From: CAYXDO01 sp964463485
Lineage (GTDB): Bacteria; Myxococcota; Kuafuiibacteriia; Kuafuiibacteriales; Kuafuiibacteriaceae
Direction: 5' to 3'
Assembly (NCBI GenBank): GCA_964463485.1
Contig: CAYXDO010000195.1
Coordinates: 1 to 19,266 of the forward strand
Length of the DNA: 19,266 nucleotides
Shown: positions 1-6,927 of the stretch, one piece after another
Layout of the letters: each line of letters starts with the position of its first letter
Position numbering within the stretch: position 1 is the first letter of the stretch
Position numbers and translations under genes: made by a program
The notes under the pieces: model-generated
The model's database searches: none
What the model saw: only the letters and a program-made list of their open reading frames with translations
Told to the model about the DNA's origin: nothing

Positions 1-116
1 ATCGGATTCGGATATCGGATTCGGAAATCGGATTCGGATATCGGATTCGGAAATCAGATTCGGAATCGGATTCGGATATCGGATTCGGATATCGGATTCG
101 GATATCGGATTCGGAA
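1..116. repeat. 13-bp tandem repeat array (nine units, continues past the left edge)
   Basis: Nine head-to-tail copies of ATCGGATTCGGAT or ATCGGATTCGGAA can be read directly. Eight are 13 bp; the fifth (53-64) is 12 bp with a G-to-A change. The last base gives the order T, A, T, A, degenerate, T, T, T, A. Each unit is itself two TCGGA half-repeats. The array contains no stop codon in any of the six frames, and the frame of the downstream gene stays open through it to the window edge. The start of the array lies outside the window. Confidence 0.95.
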
Positions 117-131
117 AACGGCCCAACAACC

Positions 132-2603
132 TTGGTCGCAGCCCCCGGGCAAGCTACAACGCTATCAGTGCGCACGCGCGGATCGGTGATCGTTGGTGTG
201 TTGGTCGCGGGCCTGGCGATCTTGCTGGTCGGCCGCGGAAGTCGAGAACGGTCGAACGCGCCGGGGTGGCTCGACGAACACCCGCCGAACCAGCTCACCG
301 GCCTCCTGTTCAATGCCAGAGGCGGCCCGATCGCCGGCGCAACAATCGTCTTTGGCGGTGCGCATGCCATCACGACCGATGAGAGCGGAGCCTTCGCCAT
401 CGACTTGCCGCCCGGGCTCCACGTGCTCGACGTGAGCGCAACCGGCTATGCGACCAGCCGCGAGCACGCAGTCGCGCCTGGACGGATCGAGATTTCGCTC
501 TATCCCGAAGCCGTGATCGAGGGCCGCATCGTGCGGGGATCGACGGACGCGCCGGTCGAGGGCGCGCAACTCGTCATGAACGGGACGTCTCTGCGATTTG
601 GGCTTACGGACGCGCTCGGCTCGTTTCGGTTCGACTCGCTCAGACCTGGCCAATACAACATCACCGCGCGCGCTGCCGGGTGGGCCGCGACGTCCGACGA
701 AGCAATAGACGTCGACTCCGGCGAGACACGACGAATTCTCGTCCGCGCGCAGCCCGCATTTACGGTGAGCGCCGAAGTCATCGTCGAGGCGACGGGCGCT
801 CGCTGCGACAAACCGTACCTCGTCCTGCGGAGCGCGATCGCGCTCGCGGAGGGCCGGGGCGATTCGCAGGGTCGAGTCAGCGTCGATGGTTTGCTCCCAG
901 GCCGCTACGCCGTGCGGGTCCACTGCCCAGGCTGGGGCTCGACCGAGCTCCCGGCGATCCGCATCGAGAGCTCCTCGTTGCTCGGCCTGAGTTGGACGGT
1001 CCCGAAGGGACATCGCATTCTCGGCCTCGCGCAGAATGGGTCTGGAGCCCCGGTCGTTGGCGTCAGGGTGACTGCGAGGCTGCTCGGCGCCGGAGAGCTT
1101 CTCGGCACCTCGACCGTGACGGATCAGACCGGGCACTTCGAGCTTCGGGGGGTCGTCGGCGGAAGCCAGCAAGTCATGGCTCTACTCGGAGCTTCGTTCA
1201 CCTCGACTGTAATTCATGTGGGCTCGTCGGATGTCGACGGGATCGTACTTCGACCCAAGCCGTCGACGACGGTCGAGGCGCTGCTCGAGGGCCTCGTGGT
1301 CACGGAGGAGGATCGCCCGGTGGCTGGGCTCGTACTGGCCCTCGAGCCGGTCACTTCGCTGGGCGAGGACGCCGCTTCGCAGCGTGTCGTCACCGACCGC
1401 GACGGTCGGTTTTCGGCGAGGGTTCGAGCGCGGCTGATCGAGCTGAGTATGCCCGAGCCCCGAGGGCTCGCGTTCGTCGGACGCTCGCGAGAATTTCACC
1501 CTTTCAGGCTTCGACCCGGCGCGCTTACACGGGCTCGCTTCGTGGTTTCGCGCGCCGACCAAAGTATTCGGGGGCGCGTCGTCGATGCCGCGCGCAAACC
1601 GATCGAAGGGGCCACCGTCGTGGCCATGCCCGAAGGTGAGGGTGAGGTTTTCGGCGGAATCAGTGAGGGCTGGGTGCGCCCGATGGCCCAAGCCCTGAGT
1701 GATGAAAATGGCTCATTCGAGCTCGATGGCTTGACTCACGAGACCTACCGCGTACGCGCGATTCGTGCGCGGCGCGGCCAAGCGGTCGCCCGGGTCGTTC
1801 GAGCGCCTTCGACCATCGAGCTCGTGGTCGAGACGCCAGGGGCGATCTCAGGACGGTTTTCGAGCGCTGACGGACGGCAACCTCGCTTCGTCGTCGTCGC
1901 GAAGCAACGCTTCGATGAGTTCTCGCGTCGCGGTGAGTTCTCGGCGCCGGGCGGAGAGTTCACGCTGCGCGACCTTCCGCCCGGGCGCTACGTGCTGTCG
2001 GCGCGAGGCGAAGGCGCCGGAGGGTCGGCCGAGGTCGACCTGCACGCCGGTCAACACCTCCGCGACGTCGAGATCCGACTCCGCCGATCATACTCACTCA
2101 CCGGACGTGTGCTCGCTCCAGACGGCCGAGCCATCTCGGATTGCTACCTCCTGCTCGAAGGCGAGACCGAAATGGTCAGGGCAGAGACGAACGTCGATGG
2201 AAAATTCACCTTCCCCGAGGCCGGGCCAGGACCCAGGTCCCTGTTCGTGTCATGTGCCGGCGTCGAGGGCGAGGCCCACTGCAGCGACCATGTCTCGCTC
2301 GTGCTCCCGAGCGATCGCCCTCTCGTCCTCGACCCGATCGTCCTGCCCGTTCAGCTCGGCCCCGGCATGGGTATCGAGGAGAGTTTGGGAGTCGACCTCG
2401 AAGGCGGCGAAGTGAAGCTCGTCCGCGAGCCAAGCGCTGCTGCTCGGGCCGGGCTTCGCGTCGGCGACAGCATTACGGCAGTCGACGGTTTCGACGTGCG
2501 CGGGCGACCTTTGGTGCTCGAGTGTCTCCTCGACGCGGGATCGGGAGAGACTCGCTCGCTCGCCCTCGCGCGCGGCGCGAGCGTCTCGATCGTCATTCCG
2601 TGA
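132..2603 (+). CDS. Membrane-anchored protein with many carboxypeptidase-regulatory-like (beta-sandwich) repeats and a C-terminal PDZ-like domain
   Basis: The 823-residue product has an N-terminal hydrophobic anchor (about residues 18-34). A string of carboxypeptidase-regulatory-like modules follows, at about 50-115, 128-200, 210-275, 290-370, 385-455, 480-560, 570-640 and 650-720. They show the family pattern: G-x-V, then P-hydrophobic-x-G-A-x-V, then T-D-x-x-G-x-F, then L-x-P-G-x-Y. Residues about 743-823 resemble a PDZ domain, with the segment AARAGLRVGDSITAVDG. Such modules are usually extracytoplasmic ligand- or peptide-binding scaffolds, so a periplasmic or surface scaffold is inferred; the substrate is unknown. 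The start is uncertain. TTG 132 is the first start after the repeat array, but GTG 168 and GTG 186 put the anchor closer to the N-terminus and none has a good ribosome site. The frame is also open upstream through the repeat. Confidence 0.85.
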   Translation: MVAAPGQATTLSVRTRGSVIVGVLVAGLAILLVGRGSRERSNAPGWLDEHPPNQLTGLLFNARGGPIAGATIVFGGAHAITTDESGAFAIDLPPGLHVLDVSATGYATSREHAVAPGRIEISLYPEAVIEGRIVRGSTDAPVEGAQLVMNGTSLRFGLTDALGSFRFDSLRPGQYNITARAAGWAATSDEAIDVDSGETRRILVRAQPAFTVSAEVIVEATGARCDKPYLVLRSAIALAEGRGDSQGRVSVDGLLPGRYAVRVHCPGWGSTELPAIRIESSSLLGLSWTVPKGHRILGLAQNGSGAPVVGVRVTARLLGAGELLGTSTVTDQTGHFELRGVVGGSQQVMALLGASFTSTVIHVGSSDVDGIVLRPKPSTTVEALLEGLVVTEEDRPVAGLVLALEPVTSLGEDAASQRVVTDRDGRFSARVRARLIELSMPEPRGLAFVGRSREFHPFRLRPGALTRARFVVSRADQSIRGRVVDAARKPIEGATVVAMPEGEGEVFGGISEGWVRPMAQALSDENGSFELDGLTHETYRVRAIRARRGQAVARVVRAPSTIELVVETPGAISGRFSSADGRQPRFVVVAKQRFDEFSRRGEFSAPGGEFTLRDLPPGRYVLSARGEGAGGSAEVDLHAGQHLRDVEIRLRRSYSLTGRVLAPDGRAISDCYLLLEGETEMVRAETNVDGKFTFPEAGPGPRSLFVSCAGVEGEAHCSDHVSLVLPSDRPLVLDPIVLPVQLGPGMGIEESLGVDLEGGEVKLVREPSAAARAGLRVGDSITAVDGFDVRGRPLVLECLLDAGSGETRSLALARGASVSIVIP

Positions 2604-2696
2604 CTCATCGGAAGGTTGGGCGCCTCTGCCGCGCGAGCTCGACGACGCACGATCGAGGGGTTGACGAATCCAGCCGCTCACTCGAAGTTGCCTCGC

Positions 2697-3695
2697 ATGA
2701 GCGCAGGCAAGCTTCGCCGAGCGATCCAAGAGCTCCCCGCGACTCGTTCGATCGGGGACGTCGAGTCTCTGGCCCGATCGCTCGGCGAACGCGTGAGCGC
2801 CAAGGAAGCGGCGCTACTCGTCGACCTCCTGGACACGGAGTGGAAGTCCTTCGGCGCCAATGCCTTGCGAGAGCTCGAACGCCTGGCGGCTCGCGCTTCT
2901 CCAAAGACTCAAGCAGCTCGCTTCGAGCTCGGCGCACGAACGAAGACCGGCGTCGAGGAAGTCTCGTCCGTGACGTCCTTGGGTCCCGCCGGCCTCGTCG
3001 CGATCGACGACTTCAGCAGCGTCGTGTGGAAGCTGGACAAGACCACGAAGGCGACGGCGCTTCGACCCGATGACGGCAGGTTCGATGACCTGGAGGGCCT
3101 GACCTACGACGCCGAAAGCTCGGCCCTCCTCCTCCTCGAGGAGGCCTCTCGAAAATTGTTTTCCATTCCGGTGAAGCTCGATTCCCAGCTCTCGCTCGGC
3201 GAACCCAAGCTCCTCGGCAAGCTCGCGCACGTCGGAACCGACGAGGCCTGCGGCTTCGAGGGTGTGTGTGTGTGGCCCGCCCAGCACTCCCCCGGAAAGA
3301 AATCGAGACTCATCGCCGTCAACGAAAAGGACCCTCTCGCGCTCGCCGTCTTCAACCGTAAGTCCCTCGCGCTCGAGGCCACAGTGACCTTGCCACCCTC
3401 GCTCGGAATCGGGGACGTGAGCGACCTGGCGGTCGACCCGAAGTCCGGGCGACTCTTCCTGCTCTCCGACGAGAGTGAGTGCGTGGTCGAGGTCGAGCTA
3501 CGCCACCAGTCGAAGCTCCTCGGCTCGGGACCCTTGGCTTCGGAGTGGTCGATCGTCGAAGTCGGCCGAACCGAGCTCCCAGGCCTGAAGGGCAAAGTCC
3601 GGTTGCAGCCAGAAGGCATCACCTTCGACGCGTCCGGAGACTTGTGGATCGTCTCCGAAGGCGACCAGAGCCTGCTGCACCTCGAGAGGAAATAG
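2697..3695 (+). CDS. SdiA-regulated (YjiK-like) beta-propeller protein, probably cytoplasmic
   Basis: From ATG 2697 (GAAG about 9 nt upstream) the product is 332 residues. Residues 1-85 are charged and helical, with no signal peptide or anchor. From about residue 86 there are repeated propeller blades with motifs typical of SdiA-regulated/YjiK-type proteins: DDLEGLTYD near 130, a VNEKDP-like segment, GDVSDLAVDP, LLSDES, and LQPEGITFDASGDLWIVSE near 303. The biochemical role of this family is poorly known; calcium or ligand binding and esterase-like activity have been suggested for relatives. Here a cytosolic sensor or scaffold is inferred. The gene follows the preceding CDS on the same strand after 93 bp and may be co-transcribed. 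A longer reading from TTG 2616 adds an Arg-rich, non-conserved-looking stretch and was not preferred. Confidence 0.8.
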   Translation: MSAGKLRRAIQELPATRSIGDVESLARSLGERVSAKEAALLVDLLDTEWKSFGANALRELERLAARASPKTQAARFELGARTKTGVEEVSSVTSLGPAGLVAIDDFSSVVWKLDKTTKATALRPDDGRFDDLEGLTYDAESSALLLLEEASRKLFSIPVKLDSQLSLGEPKLLGKLAHVGTDEACGFEGVCVWPAQHSPGKKSRLIAVNEKDPLALAVFNRKSLALEATVTLPPSLGIGDVSDLAVDPKSGRLFLLSDESECVVEVELRHQSKLLGSGPLASEWSIVEVGRTELPGLKGKVRLQPEGITFDASGDLWIVSEGDQSLLHLERK

Positions 3696-3724
3696 CGTCA
3701 TCACTCAGCCATCTGGCTCGCCGT

Positions 3725-3744
3725 CGCGAAGTCACTCCTTCGCG
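3725..3744. terminator. GC-rich hairpin between two converging genes
   Basis: CGCGAAG (3725-3731) and CTTCGCG (3738-3744) form a perfect 7-bp stem with a 6-nt loop that contains the stop codon of the sigma-54 activator gene. It lies in the 36-bp gap where two genes converge. No T-run follows on either strand, so intrinsic termination is only possible, not clear. Confidence 0.35.
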
Positions 3745-5063
3745 GGCCCTCCGATTCCGCGCAGATCATGGCGTCGCAAGAGAGACAGCAGGTACGCCCG
3801 ATCCATCTTCGCTCGTCGCGCCGCTTCCGAGGCGTTTCCGCCGCACTCGGCGAGCAGCGCTTTGAGGTAGCTTCTTTCGAACCCGGCGAGCACCGAAGCC
3901 CGAGCCTCCCGATAGGGCTGAGTCACTCGCGCGACTGAGGGCTCACTGGAGTCGGCGCCGTCGTCCGGTCCGAGTTGGACTCGTCCCAGCGCTATAGCGC
4001 TCTCGATCACGTTCCGCAGCTCGCGGACGTTGCCGGTCCACCGATGGGTCATAAGCGCTCGAAGCGTCTCTGGATCGAACAGCGCCTCGTCCGTCTTGCC
4101 GAGGGTCTCCTCCACGAAGTGGGCGACCAGCGCCTCGATATCTTCGGGCCGATCACGAAGCGATGGGACCACGACCCGCGCCACGGCGAGTCGAAAATAG
4201 AGGTCCGTGCGAAACTGCTTTCGATTGACCTCGGCGCGGAGGTCGCGGTGGGTTGCGGCGACGACACGAACACTCACGGGAATCTCTTGCTCACCGCCAA
4301 GCCTTCGCACCACCCGCCTTTCGAGGACTCCTAGCAGAGCAGGTTGGATCTGAAGCGGAAGCTCGCCGATCTCGTCCAAGAAGATTGTCCCCTCGTGCGC
4401 GCGCTCGAACGCGCCGATATGACGGCGCTCGGCGCTCGTGTATGCACCTCTTTCGTGTCCAAAGAGCTCCGAGGCCACAAGCGTCGCGGGCATCGAACCG
4501 CAGTCAACGACGACGAAGGGACGGTCGCGTCGCGGTCCACGGGCATGGATCGCACGCGCGACGAGATCCTTGCCGCAGCCGGTCTCGCCTTCGATGAGTA
4601 CGGAGACGGAGGCGGCCGCAAGCTTCGAGATGAGTCGCTTCACACTCATAATCCCAGCGCTGTTTCCGACAATCTCCGGAATATGGGGATCGGGCTCTGT
4701 CTTTCTCGGGAGCGCCGCTCCGTCATCGATACGAACATCGGTCTGACCAATTCGAAGGACCGCCCCCGGACGGACCTCCGCGCGCTCGATCCGAGTCTCG
4801 CCGAGGTAAGTCCCGTTGAGGCTCCCAAGATCCTCGACGAACACGCCCGTAGGTGTCCGCGACAACTCCACGTGGTAGCGGCTCACCGTGGGATCGCTGA
4901 GTACGACCAAGTTGCCTTCCGCGGTGCCGATGACTACCTTGCCCTCCGTCGAGGGTTCATAGGTCAGGCCGACGTTCGGACCCGCCAAGACGGCGATCCG
5001 CAAAGATCTGAGCGGCGGGTGCCGCCGGACGGGCGCGGCGGAGGTTTTGTCGAATTCAGGCAT
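3732..5063 (-). CDS. FHA-domain sigma-54-dependent transcriptional activator (enhancer-binding protein)
   Basis: The 443-residue product combines three domains. An FHA domain (about 25-115) has the phosphothreonine-pocket residues in SRYH (S61, H64) and SLNGT (N83, G84); the usual Arg after the first Gly is Thr (G46-T47). A sigma-54 AAA+ domain (about 130-365) has Walker A GETGCGKD (159-166), Walker B TIFLDE (226-231), Arg fingers in RTDLYFR (285-291) and WTGNVREL (342-349). A Fis-type HTH lies at about 409-432. There is no receiver or GAF domain, so input is expected through phosphothreonine partners of a Hanks-type kinase. The sigma-54-contacting GAFTGA loop reads GAYTSA (206-211), a non-consensus form. 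The ATG has GGAAG 8 nt upstream (5072-5076). The gene lies 45 bp after lipoprotein A on the same strand, so the two are probably co-transcribed. Two sigma-54-type promoters elsewhere in the window are candidate targets, by inference. Confidence 0.95.
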   Translation of the reverse strand: MPEFDKTSAAPVRRHPPLRSLRIAVLAGPNVGLTYEPSTEGKVVIGTAEGNLVVLSDPTVSRYHVELSRTPTGVFVEDLGSLNGTYLGETRIERAEVRPGAVLRIGQTDVRIDDGAALPRKTEPDPHIPEIVGNSAGIMSVKRLISKLAAASVSVLIEGETGCGKDLVARAIHARGPRRDRPFVVVDCGSMPATLVASELFGHERGAYTSAERRHIGAFERAHEGTIFLDEIGELPLQIQPALLGVLERRVVRRLGGEQEIPVSVRVVAATHRDLRAEVNRKQFRTDLYFRLAVARVVVPSLRDRPEDIEALVAHFVEETLGKTDEALFDPETLRALMTHRWTGNVRELRNVIESAIALGRVQLGPDDGADSSEPSVARVTQPYREARASVLAGFERSYLKALLAECGGNASEAARRAKMDRAYLLSLLRRHDLRGIGGPAKE

Positions 5064-5108
5064 CTCGCGAGCTTCCGAAGATAGCTCGAGGGTGGACGTT
5101 CGAACAGG

Positions 5109-5573
5109 TCAGCCGTCGACGAAACGGAAGGCAAGGAGCTCGGGGCTAACGCTCTCCGAAGCCGTCCACGCATTTGCTTCGTCTTGACCGACCACCAAGA
5201 CGTAGATCGCGTCGGGTGACGGCAAAGGGCGACCGAGCCCCGCAAGCCGGGCCTCGGGCAGGGTTCGGGCCTGGAGACCGAGATCCTCGAGCGACGCAAC
5301 ATACAATAGCGCCGTCAGGCGCATGCGCTCGGCGTCCGAACCCTGTGCAGCGACGAGGAGATCTTGCTCCACGCCGCTGGTCTTTCTCGGATCGATCGCC
5401 ACGACCCGTAGGACGCGCGAAGGTCCTTGCGGGACAAGGCTCTCCGTTGCGACAAGGACCGTCTGGGTCCCCTCCAGCACTGGAATCTCGACCAGCGTGG
5501 GCGGCGGCGAACAGGCTGCGCAGAGCGCGAGCAGGGTGAGCAGGGTGCCGGACCTCACGACCTGCGATAGCAT
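5109..5573 (-). CDS. Short lipoprotein A: stand-alone or truncated N-terminal domain of the paralogous propeller-lipoprotein family
   Basis: From ATG 5573 the product is 154 residues with a clear lipoprotein signal: hydrophobic LLTLLALCAA, then Cys21. The remainder matches the N-terminal part of the 11408-12745 lipoprotein. Both have TALLY/LALLY followed by SLxxxGxxxxxLP, a hydrophobic VLVVG/LAVV strand with acidic residues, a W, and PELLAFR/PETLDAYR near the end. The reading frame stops after FRFVDG, where the relatives continue into a Cys hinge and a propeller. It is therefore either a natural single-domain version or a truncated paralog. No propeller remnant fits in the 45 bp before the next gene. 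The start lies only 9 bp from the divergent start at 5583, so regulatory sites must overlap coding sequence. An in-frame GTG five codons downstream is an alternative start. Confidence 0.7.
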   Translation of the reverse strand: MLSQVVRSGTLLTLLALCAACSPPPTLVEIPVLEGTQTVLVATESLVPQGPSRVLRVVAIDPRKTSGVEQDLLVAAQGSDAERMRLTALLYVASLEDLGLQARTLPEARLAGLGRPLPSPDAIYVLVVGQDEANAWTASESVSPELLAFRFVDG

Positions 5574-5582
5574 AGCCCACCG

Positions 5583-6815
5583 ATGATCTCGTCGAAAGGC
5601 AGGCACTACGCAGCCATCCTGTTGGCGTCGCTGTTTGGGCTGCTCGGACGCTCCAGCGGCCAGGAGCGTATCATCGACCTCGGACGCCCCAAACAGCTGG
5701 TGCTTGTGGAGATGCGGCCGAATGGCGCGGTCACCAACCTGCACGAAGGGCGTCTTTTTCGGATCGGCGCGAGGCTCCTCGAGGCTCGCGCCGGCCTCGT
5801 CGTACGCTCGGCGGACCAGGCGGGGATTGAGCTATCCGCGCTCGAGGCCTGCCGCGGCCCGACTCGAATCAGTTGCTGGACGCGCGTTGCGACTAAGGAC
5901 GGTGCTCGAGCGACGGCTGAACTCACCGGCTACTTGGTCATTCTTCAGCTCGAGTCCTCCAGTGACGGGAGCTCGCGAATGACAGGGCTGGCGATCGACA
6001 CGGACGCGGCTCTGCGCCTGGGCGTCTCCGGGGCTTCGGGCTCTGCGGAGGCCCAGGAACGGATGGAGAACCAGATCTTCGAGAACGCCACTTCGAGCTA
6101 CGCGGCGGCCATGGCGGGCGGCGACGATCGAGCGACCGAGCGACTGTTCGAGGGTTGGTTCGACGGCCCGCTTCGATCCGTCCTCGAGCGCAACGGGGAC
6201 TGGGGCGCGGCGGGTTCCATCGAGCTCATCAGCGGTCGACCGGGCCTCACGATCAGACTCAACGGGCGGAAGATCGGTTCGACGGCGTCGGCGCGGACTC
6301 TGATCGTCGGAGCTCGCGCCGGCCCATACGAGCTCGAGGTCGAGACTCCCGGGTCTAACGAGCAACCATTTTCCGCCTCTTTCGAGCTGCGGGCCGGCGA
6401 GAGCGTCCGAATTTCCGGTCCGAGTACCTTGGATGCAAGGTCCGGCACGCGACGCGCCGCCTTCTGGGCCGGCATCGGGCTCGCGGCTTTGGGCGCAGGA
6501 CTCAGCACCTATTCAGCAATTCATCAGGCGGATCGTACCTACCAACTCTGTCTCGGCACCGCATGCGGGGCGACTTCGATTTCCTCGCGCTTCACGACGT
6601 TTTCCGAGCTCGGCCTCGAACCGGGTTACGTCTCGCGTGACGCGGGTTCCGGCGTTCCAATCGCTCCCTTGGGCTATAGCCTCGCCGTGGTCGGTGCGAC
6701 TTGGGCGCTAGGGGCGACTTTGCTCGGCAAACCCGACGAGGCGCCGTGGTTGATCCTCGGGCTTGGGATCGTCGCCGGGGTAGCTTCCTTCGGAGTCAGC
6801 GAGGCCCTGGACTGA
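5583..6815 (+). CDS. Membrane protein with signal peptide, PEGA-like domain and C-terminal transmembrane helices
   Basis: The 410-residue product begins with a Sec-type signal (hydrophobic about 9-22, likely processed near residue 26). An extracytoplasmic domain (about 30-200) of unknown fold follows, containing two Cys about eight residues apart. At about 210-280 there is a PEGA-like segment, with GLTIRLNGRKIG, then a short turn, then GPYELEVETPG. Such domains are common in envelope proteins of myxobacteria. Three hydrophobic helices lie at about 292-313, 359-382 and 388-409. An envelope role is inferred; no enzyme motif is visible. The gene is divergent from lipoprotein A with 9 bp between the start codons and has no evident ribosome site, so an overlapping divergent promoter is expected. 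It converges on the kinase gene across a 112-bp gap. Confidence 0.75.
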   Translation: MISSKGRHYAAILLASLFGLLGRSSGQERIIDLGRPKQLVLVEMRPNGAVTNLHEGRLFRIGARLLEARAGLVVRSADQAGIELSALEACRGPTRISCWTRVATKDGARATAELTGYLVILQLESSSDGSSRMTGLAIDTDAALRLGVSGASGSAEAQERMENQIFENATSSYAAAMAGGDDRATERLFEGWFDGPLRSVLERNGDWGAAGSIELISGRPGLTIRLNGRKIGSTASARTLIVGARAGPYELEVETPGSNEQPFSASFELRAGESVRISGPSTLDARSGTRRAAFWAGIGLAALGAGLSTYSAIHQADRTYQLCLGTACGATSISSRFTTFSELGLEPGYVSRDAGSGVPIAPLGYSLAVVGATWALGATLLGKPDEAPWLILGLGIVAGVASFGVSEALD

Positions 6816-6927
6816 GTGTGTCTCTCAGCGGCCGACGGGTCGCAACGCGGCCAAGCAGACCATAGACCTCGAGCCACAGGTCGGAGATCCGGAAACAAAT
6901 CCAACCTCTCCGAAAAGTTCTTCGCAA

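Noticed and set aside
1..116. Tandem repeat as a CRISPR array
   Set aside because: The units are directly adjacent with no spacers, and no cas gene is present.
165..1172. Long minus-strand frame opposite the first gene
   Set aside because: Its translation is Arg/Asp/Ala-rich without domain pattern, while the plus strand encodes clear repeated modules. It is a high-GC shadow frame.
5574..5744. N-terminal extension of lipoprotein A
   Set aside because: It overlaps the start of the divergent PEGA-like gene and would bury the lipoprotein signal internally.
6444..6457. GG-N10-GC match resembling a sigma-54 promoter
   Set aside because: It starts GGCACG but lacks the TT before the -12 GC, lies inside the PEGA-like protein gene and has no gene start after it.
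6812..6828. CTGAG/CTCAG hairpin after the PEGA-like gene
   Set aside because: The stem is only 5 bp with a 7-nt loop and no T-run, too weak to call a terminator.
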